A DNA stretch of 64,000 nt from Azospirillum cavernae (GTDB lineage Bacteria; Pseudomonadota; Alphaproteobacteria; Azospirillales; Azospirillaceae). Position 1 is the stretch's first letter; each line of letters begins with the position of its first letter. The notes under the pieces were generated by a model that ran no database searches, was not told the origin of the DNA, and saw only the letters and a program-made list of their open reading frames with translations. Below, in pieces: positions 45,358-54,394 of the stretch. The stretch spans positions 434,001 to 498,000 of the forward strand of contig NZ_QYUL01000004.1 of the NCBI RefSeq assembly GCF_003590795.1, written 5' to 3'. The position numbers and the translations under genes are program-made.

Positions 45358-46428
45358 ATGGATTTTCTCGACAAGGCCGGACGGGTGCGCAAGGGCGAGG
45401 AGTTGGACCTCGCCGCCGTGGACGCCTTTCTCAAGGCCGCCGACCAGGGGCTGGACGGAACGCCGGAGATCAGCCAATTTTCCGGCGGCGCGTCCAACCT
45501 GACCTATTTGCTGCGCTATCCGGGCCGCGATCTCATCCTGCGCCGCCCGCCCTTCGGGGCGCGGGCCAAAAGCGCGCATGACATGGCGCGGGAGGCCGCC
45601 GTGCAACGCGCCTTGGCCCCAGTCTATCCCTATGTTCCGACGGTGGTCGCGGTTTGCGAGGATCCGGCGGTTCTGGGCTGCGATTTCTACGTGATGGAAC
45701 GGATCGCCGGGATCATCCCCCGCCGCGACCTGCCCAACGGGATGACGCTCAGCCCGGAGGACACCCGCCGCCTGTGCCTGACCGTCATCGACCGGCTGAT
45801 CGAACTGCATCAGGTGGATCCCGTCGCCGCCGGGCTGTCGGGGTTGGGCAAGGGCGATGGCTATGTGCGGCGGCAGGTGGAAGGCTGGCGGGACCGCTTC
45901 CGCCGCGCCCACACGCCCGACGTCAGCGATTTTGAAACGGTGATGGCGTGGCTGGCCGAACACATGCCCGCCAACGAGGTGGCGATCCGCGTCATTCACA
46001 ACGACTTCCGCTTTGACAATGTGGTGTTGGACGCCGCCGATCCGCTGTCGGTCATCGGCGTGCTGGATTGGGAAATGGCGACGCTGGGCGACCCGCTGAT
46101 GGATCTGGGCGGCGCGCTCGCCTATTGGGTGGAGGCCGACGACGAGCCGGAGTTCCTCGCCCTGCGGCGGCAGCCGACCCATCTGCCCGGCATGCTGACC
46201 CGGCGCGAGGTGATCGCCTATTACGGCGAGAAGACCGGCTTCCGGGTCGATGATTTCAGCTTTTATCTGGTCTTCGGCCTGTTCCGCCTCGCCGTCATCG
46301 CCCAGCAGATTTATCAGCGCTACAGCCAGGGGAACGCGCGGAATCCGCAATTCGCCAGCTTCGGCCAGGTCGTCAACATCTTGGAACGGCGCTGCCGGGG
46401 CGTCATCGCCGCGCAGAGCGCCGGTTGA
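45358..46428 (+). CDS. Phosphotransferase family protein (APH fold), LvaA/ACAD11-like
   Basis: Kinase-fold protein of 356 residues. Catalytic loop VIHNDFRFDNVVLD (H214, D216, N221) and Mg-binding VLDWEMATLGDPLMDLG are intact; the N-terminal lobe shows SQFSGGASNLTYLL and LILRRPPFG. In the levulinate operon and in ACAD10/11 this fold phosphorylates the 4-hydroxyl of 4-hydroxyacyl-CoA, letting the partner dehydrogenase isomerise it. It lies 50 bases after the acyl-CoA dehydrogenase gene, which strongly suggests the same chemistry here, though substrate length is unknown. Confidence 0.88.
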   Translation: MDFLDKAGRVRKGEELDLAAVDAFLKAADQGLDGTPEISQFSGGASNLTYLLRYPGRDLILRRPPFGARAKSAHDMAREAAVQRALAPVYPYVPTVVAVCEDPAVLGCDFYVMERIAGIIPRRDLPNGMTLSPEDTRRLCLTVIDRLIELHQVDPVAAGLSGLGKGDGYVRRQVEGWRDRFRRAHTPDVSDFETVMAWLAEHMPANEVAIRVIHNDFRFDNVVLDAADPLSVIGVLDWEMATLGDPLMDLGGALAYWVEADDEPEFLALRRQPTHLPGMLTRREVIAYYGEKTGFRVDDFSFYLVFGLFRLAVIAQQIYQRYSQGNARNPQFASFGQVVNILERRCRGVIAAQSAG

Positions 46429-46431
46429 GCC

Positions 46432-47160
46432 ATGGCGGCGCTCGTTCTGGTCCGTCATGGGCAGGCCAGCCTGCGATCCGACGATTACGACCGGCTGTCC
46501 GACATCGGCTTGGCCCAATCCGCCGCGCTCGGCCATTGGCTGCGCGCGACCAGTCGGACCGGGGGTCGGAGCGGGGGCCAAACCGCCGGATTGCTGGCGC
46601 GCGGTCGGATGCGGCGTCACCGCGAAACCGCCGACGCCTGTCTTGCGCTGTGGTTCCCGGACGGCCCGGCCCCGACGGTTGAGGAGGATGCGGGCTTTGA
46701 CGAGTTCGACCATCTCGACGTGCTGGGCGCGCACCGCGCCGATTTTCGCGAACCGGGCGGGATCTCGGCCTTTTTGGCGGCGGCGGACGACGCGAACCGG
46801 GCGTTTCAGCGGCAATTCAGCGCGGCGGTGGAACGCTGGACCAGCGGGCGGCATGACGGCGATTACCGCGAAAGCTGGCCCGGCTTTCAGGCGCGCTGCG
46901 TGGCGGCGATGCGCCGGGTGATCGAACGAACGCCGCCGTCGGCAAGCGCCTGGGTCTTCACCTCCGGCGGGCCGATCGCGGCGATCTGCCAGCACGCGCT
47001 GGAGCTGAGCGACGCCAAGGCGATGGGGCTGAACGCGGTGATCCTCAACACCGGCGTCACCACCCTGCGCCATGACCGCGACCGCGTGGCTTTGAGCGGT
47101 TTCAACGGCGTCGCGCATCTCGACGCGCTGGGCGACGCCAACCTTTTCACCCACCGATGA
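46432..47160 (+). CDS. Histidine phosphatase family protein
   Basis: Phosphoglycerate-mutase-like phosphatase, 242 residues. N-terminal VLVRHGQASL has the RHG motif (R8, H9, G10) whose His is phosphorylated. The second catalytic His region is in WVFTSGGPIAAICQHAL, where the usual SHG is SGG, so the second His may be missing. It starts three bases after the kinase gene stop, so it belongs to the same operon. It might hydrolyse the phospho-intermediate made by the kinase or a misformed product; this is inference. Confidence 0.82.
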   Translation: MAALVLVRHGQASLRSDDYDRLSDIGLAQSAALGHWLRATSRTGGRSGGQTAGLLARGRMRRHRETADACLALWFPDGPAPTVEEDAGFDEFDHLDVLGAHRADFREPGGISAFLAAADDANRAFQRQFSAAVERWTSGRHDGDYRESWPGFQARCVAAMRRVIERTPPSASAWVFTSGGPIAAICQHALELSDAKAMGLNAVILNTGVTTLRHDRDRVALSGFNGVAHLDALGDANLFTHR

Positions 47161-47182
47161 TCGACGGACGGATCAGGACGCC

Positions 47183-47965
47183 ATGGAACGCAACGTGGAA
47201 CGCAAGACACAGTTTGACCTGAGCGGACGGATCGCGCTTGTGACCGGGGCCAGCCGGGGCATCGGCGCGGCCATCGCCCGGAGTTTGGCCGCCGCCGGGG
47301 CGCATGTCGTCCTGTCCAGCCGCAAGATCGACGGGTGCCAGAGCGTCGCCGACGGCATCGTCGCGGCGGGCGGTTCGGCGGAGGCGCTGGCCTGCCACAT
47401 CGGCGACCTGGACGAGATCGCCGCCGCGTTCGCCCGGCTGGAGGAACGACACGGGCGTCTCGACGTTCTGGTGAACAACGCCGCGACCAACCCGCATTTC
47501 GGCCCGTTGATCGACACCGACCTGACGGCGTTCCAAAAGACGGTGGACGTCAACATTCGCGGCTATTTCTTCATGTCGGCGGGCGGCGCCCGGTTGATGG
47601 CCAAGGGCGGCGGCGGCTCCATCATCAACGTCGCCTCGGTCAACGCGGTGATCCCGGCGGTCAACCAGGGCATCTATTCGATCACCAAGGCGGCGGTGGT
47701 GTCGATGACCAAGGCCTTCGCCAAGGAAGGGGCGGCGGCGGGGGTGCGGGTCAACGCGCTGCTGCCCGGCCTGACCGACACGAAATTCGCGGCGGCCCTC
47801 ATCCAGAACAAGCCGGTGCTGGATCAGGCCCTGGCCCATGTGCCGATGCGGCGGGCGGCCCAGCCCGATGAAATGGCCGGCGCCGTGCTTTACTTGGCGT
47901 CGGACGCCGCCAGCTACACCACGGGAACCTGCCTGAACGTCGATGGCGGTTACTTGATCGCTTAA
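47183..47965 (+). CDS. Short-chain dehydrogenase/reductase
   Basis: Classical SDR of 260 residues. Cofactor motif TGASRGIG (residues 21-28), NNAATN, the catalytic Ser in INVASVNA near 151, and YSITK (Y165, K169) are present, with the ending TGTCLNVDGGYLIA typical of FabG-like enzymes. It sits in the acyl-CoA dehydrogenase operon, so oxidation of a hydroxyacyl or hydroxy-acid intermediate is likely; NAD or NADP use cannot be settled. Confidence 0.9.
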   Translation: MERNVERKTQFDLSGRIALVTGASRGIGAAIARSLAAAGAHVVLSSRKIDGCQSVADGIVAAGGSAEALACHIGDLDEIAAAFARLEERHGRLDVLVNNAATNPHFGPLIDTDLTAFQKTVDVNIRGYFFMSAGGARLMAKGGGGSIINVASVNAVIPAVNQGIYSITKAAVVSMTKAFAKEGAAAGVRVNALLPGLTDTKFAAALIQNKPVLDQALAHVPMRRAAQPDEMAGAVLYLASDAASYTTGTCLNVDGGYLIA

Positions 47966-47982
47966 CGCCGGAGAAACCCACG

Positions 47983-48993
47983 ATGACCGACGCCAACCGC
48001 CAATTCCGCCTCGCCGCCCGCCCGGTCGGCCTGCCGACGCGCGACGACTGGACCTTGACCTGCGAGCCGATTCCCGAGCCGGGCGAAGGCGAGGTGCTGG
48101 CGCGCACGCTCTATCTGTCGCTCGATCCCGCCATGCGCGGTTGGATGAACGAGGGCAAATCCTACATCCCGCCGGTCGGGCTGGGGGAGGTGATGCGGGC
48201 GGGCGGCGTCGGGCGGGTCGTCGCCTCCCGCCACCCGGATTTCGCCGTCGGCGACGCGGTGAGCGGCGGTTTCGGCGTGCAGCAATACGCCTGCCTGCCC
48301 GGCGCGCAATTCACCCACGTCGATCCGCGACTGGCTCCCCTGCCGACGCATCTGGGAACCCTGGGCATGCCCGGCATGACCGCCTATTTCGGCCTTCTGG
48401 AGGTTGGCCGCCCGCTGCCGGGAAACACGGTGGTGGTGTCGGGGGCCGCCGGGGCCGTCGGGTCGGTGGTCGGGCAGATCGCCAAGCTGAAGGGGTGCCG
48501 CGTCGTCGGCGTCGCGGGCGGGGCCGACAAAACCCGCTATCTGGTCGATGAGCTGGGGTTCGACGCCGCCGTCGATTACAAGACCGAGGATGTGCGCGCC
48601 GCCCTGCGCCGGGCCTGCCCGTCGGGAATCGACGTGTTTTTCGACAATGTCGGCGGCGACATTCTGGACGCCGCCCTGGCGACCCTGGCCCGCCACGCCC
48701 GCATCGTGATTTGCGGCGCGATTTCCCAATACAACAACACGACGGCGGTGCGCGGCCCGCAAAATTACCTGTCGCTGCTGGTCAACCGGGCGCGGATGGA
48801 GGGGATGGTCGTGTTCGACTACGCCAGCCGCTACGGCGAGGCCGTCCGCGACCTGTCCGCCTGGATGGCGGCGGGCCAACTGATCGCGCGCGAGCATGTC
48901 GTCGACGGATTCGAGAGCTTTCCCGAAACGCTGCTGAAGCTCTTCAGCGGCGAGAATTTCGGCAAGCTCGTTCTCAAGGTCGCCGAGGACTGA
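47983..48993 (+). CDS. Zinc-independent MDR oxidoreductase
   Basis: Medium-chain NADPH-dependent reductase of the leukotriene-B4/curcumin-reductase type, 336 residues. VVVSGAAGAVGSVVGQIAKL is the nucleotide-binding turn, LYLSLDPAMRGWM is the family N-terminal signature, and FDNVGGDILDAAL follows. No zinc ligands are visible. It follows the SDR gene by 17 bases and probably reduces an enoyl or enone product in the same route. Confidence 0.9.
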   Translation: MTDANRQFRLAARPVGLPTRDDWTLTCEPIPEPGEGEVLARTLYLSLDPAMRGWMNEGKSYIPPVGLGEVMRAGGVGRVVASRHPDFAVGDAVSGGFGVQQYACLPGAQFTHVDPRLAPLPTHLGTLGMPGMTAYFGLLEVGRPLPGNTVVVSGAAGAVGSVVGQIAKLKGCRVVGVAGGADKTRYLVDELGFDAAVDYKTEDVRAALRRACPSGIDVFFDNVGGDILDAALATLARHARIVICGAISQYNNTTAVRGPQNYLSLLVNRARMEGMVVFDYASRYGEAVRDLSAWMAAGQLIAREHVVDGFESFPETLLKLFSGENFGKLVLKVAED

Positions 48994-49046
48994 CCCGGCG
49001 GACCACACACGGACACGCGCCCATCACCGGCGCGCAAGGGGGAAAG

Positions 49047-49889
49047 ATGCAGGACTTCACCGACAAGGTCGCCGTCGTCACCGGCGCCGCCGAGGGAATC
49101 GGCAAGGCCATCGCCCGCGCGGCGGCGGCGGAAGGCATGAAGCTGGTGCTGGCCGACATCGACGCCGCCGCGCTGGACGCGCTGGCGGCGGAGTTCGCCG
49201 CCGCCGACGTTCCGGTTCTGGCCCTGCGCACCGACGTGTCCAGCCCCGAACAGGTGGACGCGCTGGCCGACGCCGCCTTCGCCCGTTTTGGCGCCGTGCA
49301 TCTGCTGGTCAACAACGCGGGCGTCGCCGTCGCCAAAAGCGTTTGGGAAACGACGCCCAAGGATTGGGAATGGGTGCTCGGCGTCAATCTCTACGGCGTC
49401 ACCAACGGCCTGCGCGCCTTCGTACCGCGCATGTTGGAGCGGGGGGAGGCCGGGCACATCGTCAACACAGCGTCGGTCGCCGGTCTGCTGTCGGTTCCGG
49501 CGCTGGCCGCCTACAACGCCAGCAAATTCGCCGTGGTCACGGTGTCGGAGGGGCTGCACCATGATCTGGCCCTGCGCCAGGCGCCCATCGGCGTGTCGGT
49601 GCTTTGCCCGTCCTGGGTCAAGACGCGGATCGCGGAATCGGGCCGCCATCGGCTGGGCGAGGAAGGGGCCGTCCAGGCGGGGACGAGCGTTCAGTCGCAA
49701 AAGATAGGGCAAGCGGTGTTCCAGGCGGTGCAGGCCGGGATCACGCCGGACTCGGTGGCGGAGTCGGTGTTCGAGGCGGTGCGCGCCGGACGCTTCTACA
49801 TCGTCACCCATCCCGAAAGCCGCGCCGGGGTTCGGGTGCGGATGGAGGACATACTGGAAAACCGAAATCCGACTTTAATGTCCCTGTGA
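49047..49889 (+). CDS. Short-chain dehydrogenase/reductase
   Basis: SDR of 280 residues, last gene of the operon. TGAAEGIG (cofactor site), NNAGVAVAKS, NTASVAGLL with the catalytic Ser and YNASKFAVV (Tyr/Lys) are present. The C-terminal part (PESRAGVRVRMEDIL) resembles the classical SDRs that act on larger hydrophobic alcohols. ATG 49047 follows AGGGGGAAAG. Together with the other SDR and MDR it gives the operon three redox steps besides the acyl-CoA dehydrogenase. Confidence 0.88.
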   Translation: MQDFTDKVAVVTGAAEGIGKAIARAAAAEGMKLVLADIDAAALDALAAEFAAADVPVLALRTDVSSPEQVDALADAAFARFGAVHLLVNNAGVAVAKSVWETTPKDWEWVLGVNLYGVTNGLRAFVPRMLERGEAGHIVNTASVAGLLSVPALAAYNASKFAVVTVSEGLHHDLALRQAPIGVSVLCPSWVKTRIAESGRHRLGEEGAVQAGTSVQSQKIGQAVFQAVQAGITPDSVAESVFEAVRAGRFYIVTHPESRAGVRVRMEDILENRNPTLMSL

Positions 49890-50563
49890 GGGGGCCATTC
49901 AATCGTAATATGACAATTTCTTCGCCTTACCCGCAATTAGCATGTTGACCCATAGGTAAGTCACATGCATCTTACGTGCAGGCGGTCGGTCGGGGTTGGA
50001 CTGGCGCGCGGAGGGCGTTGAACACAGGGGCGGACGGTCTTCAATCCCGCATGGTCGCGGGGGTGATGGGGCGTGCGGCCGGTGGGCAAGATCCGCGCGG
50101 CGGCGAGGCGTTTTCCAGCGGTGCGGGAAGCGGTCAAACCCGGTCAGCCGAACAAGAAAGAATGGGACTGCGGCGCACCTGCGACACGCGGCCCGACCAT
50201 TGGGGGGACTGCATGATGAAACACGCGACGACGTGGTTGGTTGGTCACGCCTTGACGGTTCTGCGGGCGGCTTTGCCGCCCGGCGACGGACCCGTTTGAC
50301 CGACCGGCGCCAACGGCGGGTTTGACTCCGCCGCTCCGCTGAAAAAAAGCAGCCGTTCGGCGCGCCCCAACAGGGTGGGGCGCTTGTGGGAACGCGCGCG
50401 GAATTGAAAAGCCAACAGCGGTGACGCTTCGCCGACCCGATTTGCGCTGACCCGATCTGTGATCGGGCTGGGCGGACGGCTGTCGTCTTCATGCGGACCT
50501 TTCGCGTCCCGCGCCAACCGCCGTTGGCGCGCATGCCCAAACCTTTCCTGCACGCGGTGGATC
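49890..50563. other. 674-base intergenic region with hairpins
   Basis: No convincing gene. The AT-rich part right after 49889 may end the previous operon. Inverted repeats occur at 50362-50368/50377-50383 (7-bp arms) and 50451-50457/50461-50467 (7-bp arms). On the minus strand the first is followed by a T-run (50342-50348). The chemoreceptor promoter must lie before 50564. Confidence 0.35.
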
Positions 50564-52474
50564 ATGGCCCTGGGAACGCTCAGCATATCGACACGCATAT
50601 TCGCCGGATTTCTGTCGGTTCTGGTCCTATTGGCGGCCATGGGCGCGGCGGGGGTGGTTGGATTCGGCGCCTCGCGCGACCGCTTCGCCTCGTATGGCGG
50701 GGTGGCCGAGGTCGCCATCGCCGCGTTGGAGATGCAGACCGACGCCGGGATCCTGATGCGCGCGGCGCAGGGCTACGCCGCCTCGGGCCGCGAGTTGGAG
50801 CGGACCACGGCGGAAACGGTCAGCCAGCGCATGGACGCCGCCATCGCCAACACAAGGACGCGAACGGCGGGCGCGGATCTGGCCGGACCGCTGGACGAGT
50901 TGGCCGCCGCGCGCGCCCAGTTTGAAACGGAATTCGCCCAGTTGGTCGCCGCCAAAACCCACCGGCGGGCGCTGGTCACGGACACGCTGCTGCCGGAGTT
51001 GGACGCCGCCATCGACCACGCGACGGGGGCGGCGCGTGATCTTCTGGCCAAGCTTCCGGCCTTGATCGACCGTTACGAGGTTGAGCAGATGGAGGACGAC
51101 GCCGACGCCCTGCGCGCGGCGCTGAAGGAGGCGGGGGCGCTCGCCCCCGATCTGGGCGCGCGCTTGACGTCCCTGCGCGCCCGCTTCGACGCGGTGGTGG
51201 ACTCCGCCGGGGCCGCCGATCTGGCGACCGACGCGCTGGTCCGCATCACCGGGCGGCGGCTGAACGCCGCCGGTCAGGCCCTGCGCGAAACGGCGGTCGG
51301 CAACCTGTCGCGGCTCCAGGCTGAAAACGAAGGGGCGATGGGGCAGCTTCAGTCCGTCCTGATCGGGCTGGCGGTGCTGGGGGAACTGGTCGGGCTGGCG
51401 ATGGCCTGGGTGATCGCGCGCAGCATCATCCGCCCGGTGCGCGGCATCACCCGGACGATGGAGGCGCTGGCCGCCGGAAACAAGGCGGTGGACATCATGG
51501 CGCTGACGGCGCGCGACGAAATCGGCGCGATGGCGCGCGCGGTGGCGGTGTTCAAGGACAACGCGCTGGCGATGGAGCGCATCCAGATCGAACAGCAGCG
51601 CGCCAAGGAGGACAGCGAGCGGGAGAAAAGCCGCTTGATGGCTGAATTGGCCGACGGGTTCGAGGCCAGCGTCCAGCAGGTGGTGGAGGTGGTGTCGGTC
51701 GCCGTGGCCGATCTGCACACCGCCGCCAGCGGCATGGCGCAGACCGCCGACGGGGCGAACCGCCATCTGGCGGCGGTCGCCGCGACCTCCGACGACACGG
51801 CGATGGACGTGCAGAAGGTCGCGGCGGCGGCGGAGCAGCTTTCCTGCTCGGTCGGGGAAATCAGCCGTCAGGTCGGGCAATCGACCGACATGGCCAGCCG
51901 CGCCGTGGCCGAGGCCGGGCGGACCAACGACATGGTGCTCGCTCTTTCCTCGTCGGCGCAGACCATCGGGCGGGTGGTCGATCTCATCAACCGGATCGCC
52001 CACCAAACCAACCTGCTGGCGCTGAACGCCACCATCGAGGCGGCGCGGGCGGGGGAGGCGGGCAAGGGCTTCGTCGTCGTCGCCAACGAGGTGAAGGCGC
52101 TGGCGCACCAGACCTCTCAGGCGACCGGAGAAATCGGTCAGCAGATCGCCGCCATCCAGAGCGCCACGGTCGGCACGGTGGAGGCGATTTCGACCATCAC
52201 CGGCATGGTCAGCGACATCAACCGGGTGGCCAGCGCCGTCGCCGACGCCGTCGAGCAGCAGGGCGAGGCGACGCGGGAGATCGCCCGCAACATTCAGGGC
52301 GTGGCCACCGGCACCAGCCGCCTGACCTCGTACAGCGCGACGCTGGCGGGGGCGGTGAACGACACCGGAGCCGCCGCCGACCGGGTGCTGCACGCCGCCG
52401 CCGACCTGTCGAGCCAGTCGGACGGGCTGCGTCAGGAGGTTGGCCGGTTCCTCAAACAGGTGCGGCTCGTCTGA
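50564..52474 (+). CDS. Methyl-accepting chemotaxis protein
   Basis: Chemoreceptor of 636 residues. Membrane helix 1 (IFAGFLSVLVLLAAMGAAGVVG), an all-helical periplasmic domain of about 250 residues (possibly HBM-type), helix 2 (LIGLAVLGELVGLAMAWVIA), HAMP (RPVRGITRTMEALAAGN), and a signalling tip ALNATIEAARAGEAGKGF. ATG 50564 is preceded by GGTGG and starts just before the first helix; the longer frame from 50459 is not needed. It is followed 67 bases later by a DUF1302 operon, so the two could share a signal or substrate, but its ligand is unknown. Confidence 0.92.
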   Translation: MALGTLSISTRIFAGFLSVLVLLAAMGAAGVVGFGASRDRFASYGGVAEVAIAALEMQTDAGILMRAAQGYAASGRELERTTAETVSQRMDAAIANTRTRTAGADLAGPLDELAAARAQFETEFAQLVAAKTHRRALVTDTLLPELDAAIDHATGAARDLLAKLPALIDRYEVEQMEDDADALRAALKEAGALAPDLGARLTSLRARFDAVVDSAGAADLATDALVRITGRRLNAAGQALRETAVGNLSRLQAENEGAMGQLQSVLIGLAVLGELVGLAMAWVIARSIIRPVRGITRTMEALAAGNKAVDIMALTARDEIGAMARAVAVFKDNALAMERIQIEQQRAKEDSEREKSRLMAELADGFEASVQQVVEVVSVAVADLHTAASGMAQTADGANRHLAAVAATSDDTAMDVQKVAAAAEQLSCSVGEISRQVGQSTDMASRAVAEAGRTNDMVLALSSSAQTIGRVVDLINRIAHQTNLLALNATIEAARAGEAGKGFVVVANEVKALAHQTSQATGEIGQQIAAIQSATVGTVEAISTITGMVSDINRVASAVADAVEQQGEATREIARNIQGVATGTSRLTSYSATLAGAVNDTGAAADRVLHAAADLSSQSDGLRQEVGRFLKQVRLV

Positions 52475-52541
52475 GCCGACGCCATCGAAAACAACAAGAA
52501 CAAAAAAACGCGCAGCGGAGAAAACGCAAGGAGTCTGTGGG

Positions 52542-54380
52542 ATGGAGCGTGTTCAGTCAGTGTTTTGGGGGATGGGAGCGGCCCGGGGGCGGGTTTCTCT
52601 CGGTTTGTTGTGCGGAACGGCCCTCGGGCTGTTGGGGGCGCTGGGCGCCCCGGCGTCCGGTTGGGCGGAATCCTTCAGCTTTGGCGACGGCTGGGAGGGG
52701 CAGGCCTCGTTGGATCTGTCGCTGGGCATGGCGATGCGGGCGCGGTCGCCCGACAGCGCCCTGATCGCGCGCGGCAACGGCGGCGTCGGCGACGGCACGA
52801 CGGCGGACGACGGCAACAAGAACTACCGCAGCGGCGATCTCTATTCGGGGATCGGCAAGGCGCTGGGCGAGTTGCAGGTCAGCAAGGACGGCTTCGGCGT
52901 CTTCCTGCGCGGCAAGGGGTGGTACGACGCCGTCCAAGACCGCAAATCGGTCGATTTCGGCAGCTCGGCCAACGGTTACAAGGCCGGGACCGCGCTGAAC
53001 GACGCCGGTTTCTACGGCTTGTCGAAGTTCAAGGGCGTCCAGCTTCTCGACGCCTACGCCTTTGGCGACGTCGCCCTGCCGGGGGACCGGGCGTTGGCCT
53101 TCAAGCTGGGCCAGCATGTGGTGAATTGGGGCGAGAGCCTGTTCATCCCCGGCGTCAACCAATACAACATCGTCGATGGCAGCGCCGCCCGCCGCCCCGG
53201 CGCGCAGGTCAAGGAAATCCTGCTGCCGGTGCCGCAGGCGTCGTTCAATCTGGGTTTGGGCGGCGGTTTCAGCCTGGAATCCTATTATCAGTTGGCGTGG
53301 CGCCACTCGACCTTTGAAGGCTGCGGCACCTTCTGGAGTCCGTCCGACATTCTGAATTGTTCGGACGTCGCCACCAACATCACCCCGGCCCCCTTCGGCG
53401 ACCGCCAGGGCTACGCCGGGATTCCGTCCCTGCGCGGGATCAACGCCCGCATCGGCAACGCGGGCCGCGACGAGCCGCGCAACAGCGGGCAATTCGGCGT
53501 CGCGGGCCGTTACTTCGCGTCGGAGATCGGGACCGACATCGGCCTCTATTTCTCGCAGTACCACGCGCGGACGCCGATGTTCAGCATGGTCCGCACGCCG
53601 ACCACGATCGCCGGTTCCGTCTATGGTCTGCCGACCGGCCCGGCCCAGTATTTCGAGGATTACTCGGCGGAAAACATCCGGGTCTTCGGGGCGAGCGCCG
53701 CCACCGAGATCGGCGGCTGGAGCGTCAGCGGCGAAGTCAGCCGGGCCGAAGGGGTGCCGGTGCAGATCAACACCAGCGACCTTGTGTCCGGCGTGGTCAG
53801 CGGAACCGGGCCGTTGGGCTATCTGAAGAACCGTCCGCTGGGCAGCGTCATTCGCGGTTATGACCGCAAGGACAAGACGCAAATCCAGATCTCCACCATC
53901 AAATCCTTCCCCAACGTGCTGGGGGCGGAATCCCTGCGGGTGCTGGGCGAGGTGGCGTACCAGCATTGGAACGGCATCGGCGATCCGGCGACCTCGACCC
54001 GCTATGGCCGCTCGCCGGGCTTTGGCCGGGCCGCCACGGCGACCACGGCCTGCGCCACCACGGCGACCGACTATTGCGCGCCGGACGGCTACGCGACGTC
54101 CAACTCCTGGGGTCTGCGCAGCCAGTTCTCGCTGACCTATCCCGACGCCTTCGCAGGCGTGAATCTGACGCCGCGCCTGTCCATCGCCTGGGACGTCAGC
54201 GGCGTGTCGCCCGACGGCACCTTTGTGAAGGACCGCGTCAACGTCGGCGTCGGCCTGCGCGCCGATCTGTTGCAGCGCTATTACGCCGACCTGACCTACA
54301 GCGGTTACAACCGCAAAGCCAAATACGACCCCCAGCGCGACCGCGATTTCGTCGCCCTGGTCGTCGGCATGACGTTCTGA
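52542..54380 (+). CDS. DUF1302 family outer-membrane protein
   Basis: Exported protein of 612 residues with a signal peptide (LGLLCGTALGLLGALGAPASGWA) and a mature region of repeated beta-strand-like stretches, as expected of a DUF1302 outer-membrane barrel. FGDVALPGDRALAFKLGQHVVNWGES is a recognisable DUF1302 segment, and the C terminus ends in F (ALVVGMTF), the usual barrel-assembly signal. AAGGAG precedes ATG 52542. It heads the four-gene operon with DUF1329, a Ycf48-like protein and an MMPL transporter, a set found together in other proteobacteria and thought to move lipophilic compounds. Confidence 0.88.
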   Translation: MERVQSVFWGMGAARGRVSLGLLCGTALGLLGALGAPASGWAESFSFGDGWEGQASLDLSLGMAMRARSPDSALIARGNGGVGDGTTADDGNKNYRSGDLYSGIGKALGELQVSKDGFGVFLRGKGWYDAVQDRKSVDFGSSANGYKAGTALNDAGFYGLSKFKGVQLLDAYAFGDVALPGDRALAFKLGQHVVNWGESLFIPGVNQYNIVDGSAARRPGAQVKEILLPVPQASFNLGLGGGFSLESYYQLAWRHSTFEGCGTFWSPSDILNCSDVATNITPAPFGDRQGYAGIPSLRGINARIGNAGRDEPRNSGQFGVAGRYFASEIGTDIGLYFSQYHARTPMFSMVRTPTTIAGSVYGLPTGPAQYFEDYSAENIRVFGASAATEIGGWSVSGEVSRAEGVPVQINTSDLVSGVVSGTGPLGYLKNRPLGSVIRGYDRKDKTQIQISTIKSFPNVLGAESLRVLGEVAYQHWNGIGDPATSTRYGRSPGFGRAATATTACATTATDYCAPDGYATSNSWGLRSQFSLTYPDAFAGVNLTPRLSIAWDVSGVSPDGTFVKDRVNVGVGLRADLLQRYYADLTYSGYNRKAKYDPQRDRDFVALVVGMTF

Positions 54381-54394
54381 AGAGGATGAAACCG

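Noticed and set aside
49899..50540. 213-codon minus-strand frame in the gap before the third chemoreceptor
   Set aside because: Arg/Pro-rich product without motif, no ribosome-binding site, and interrupted by terminator-like hairpins.
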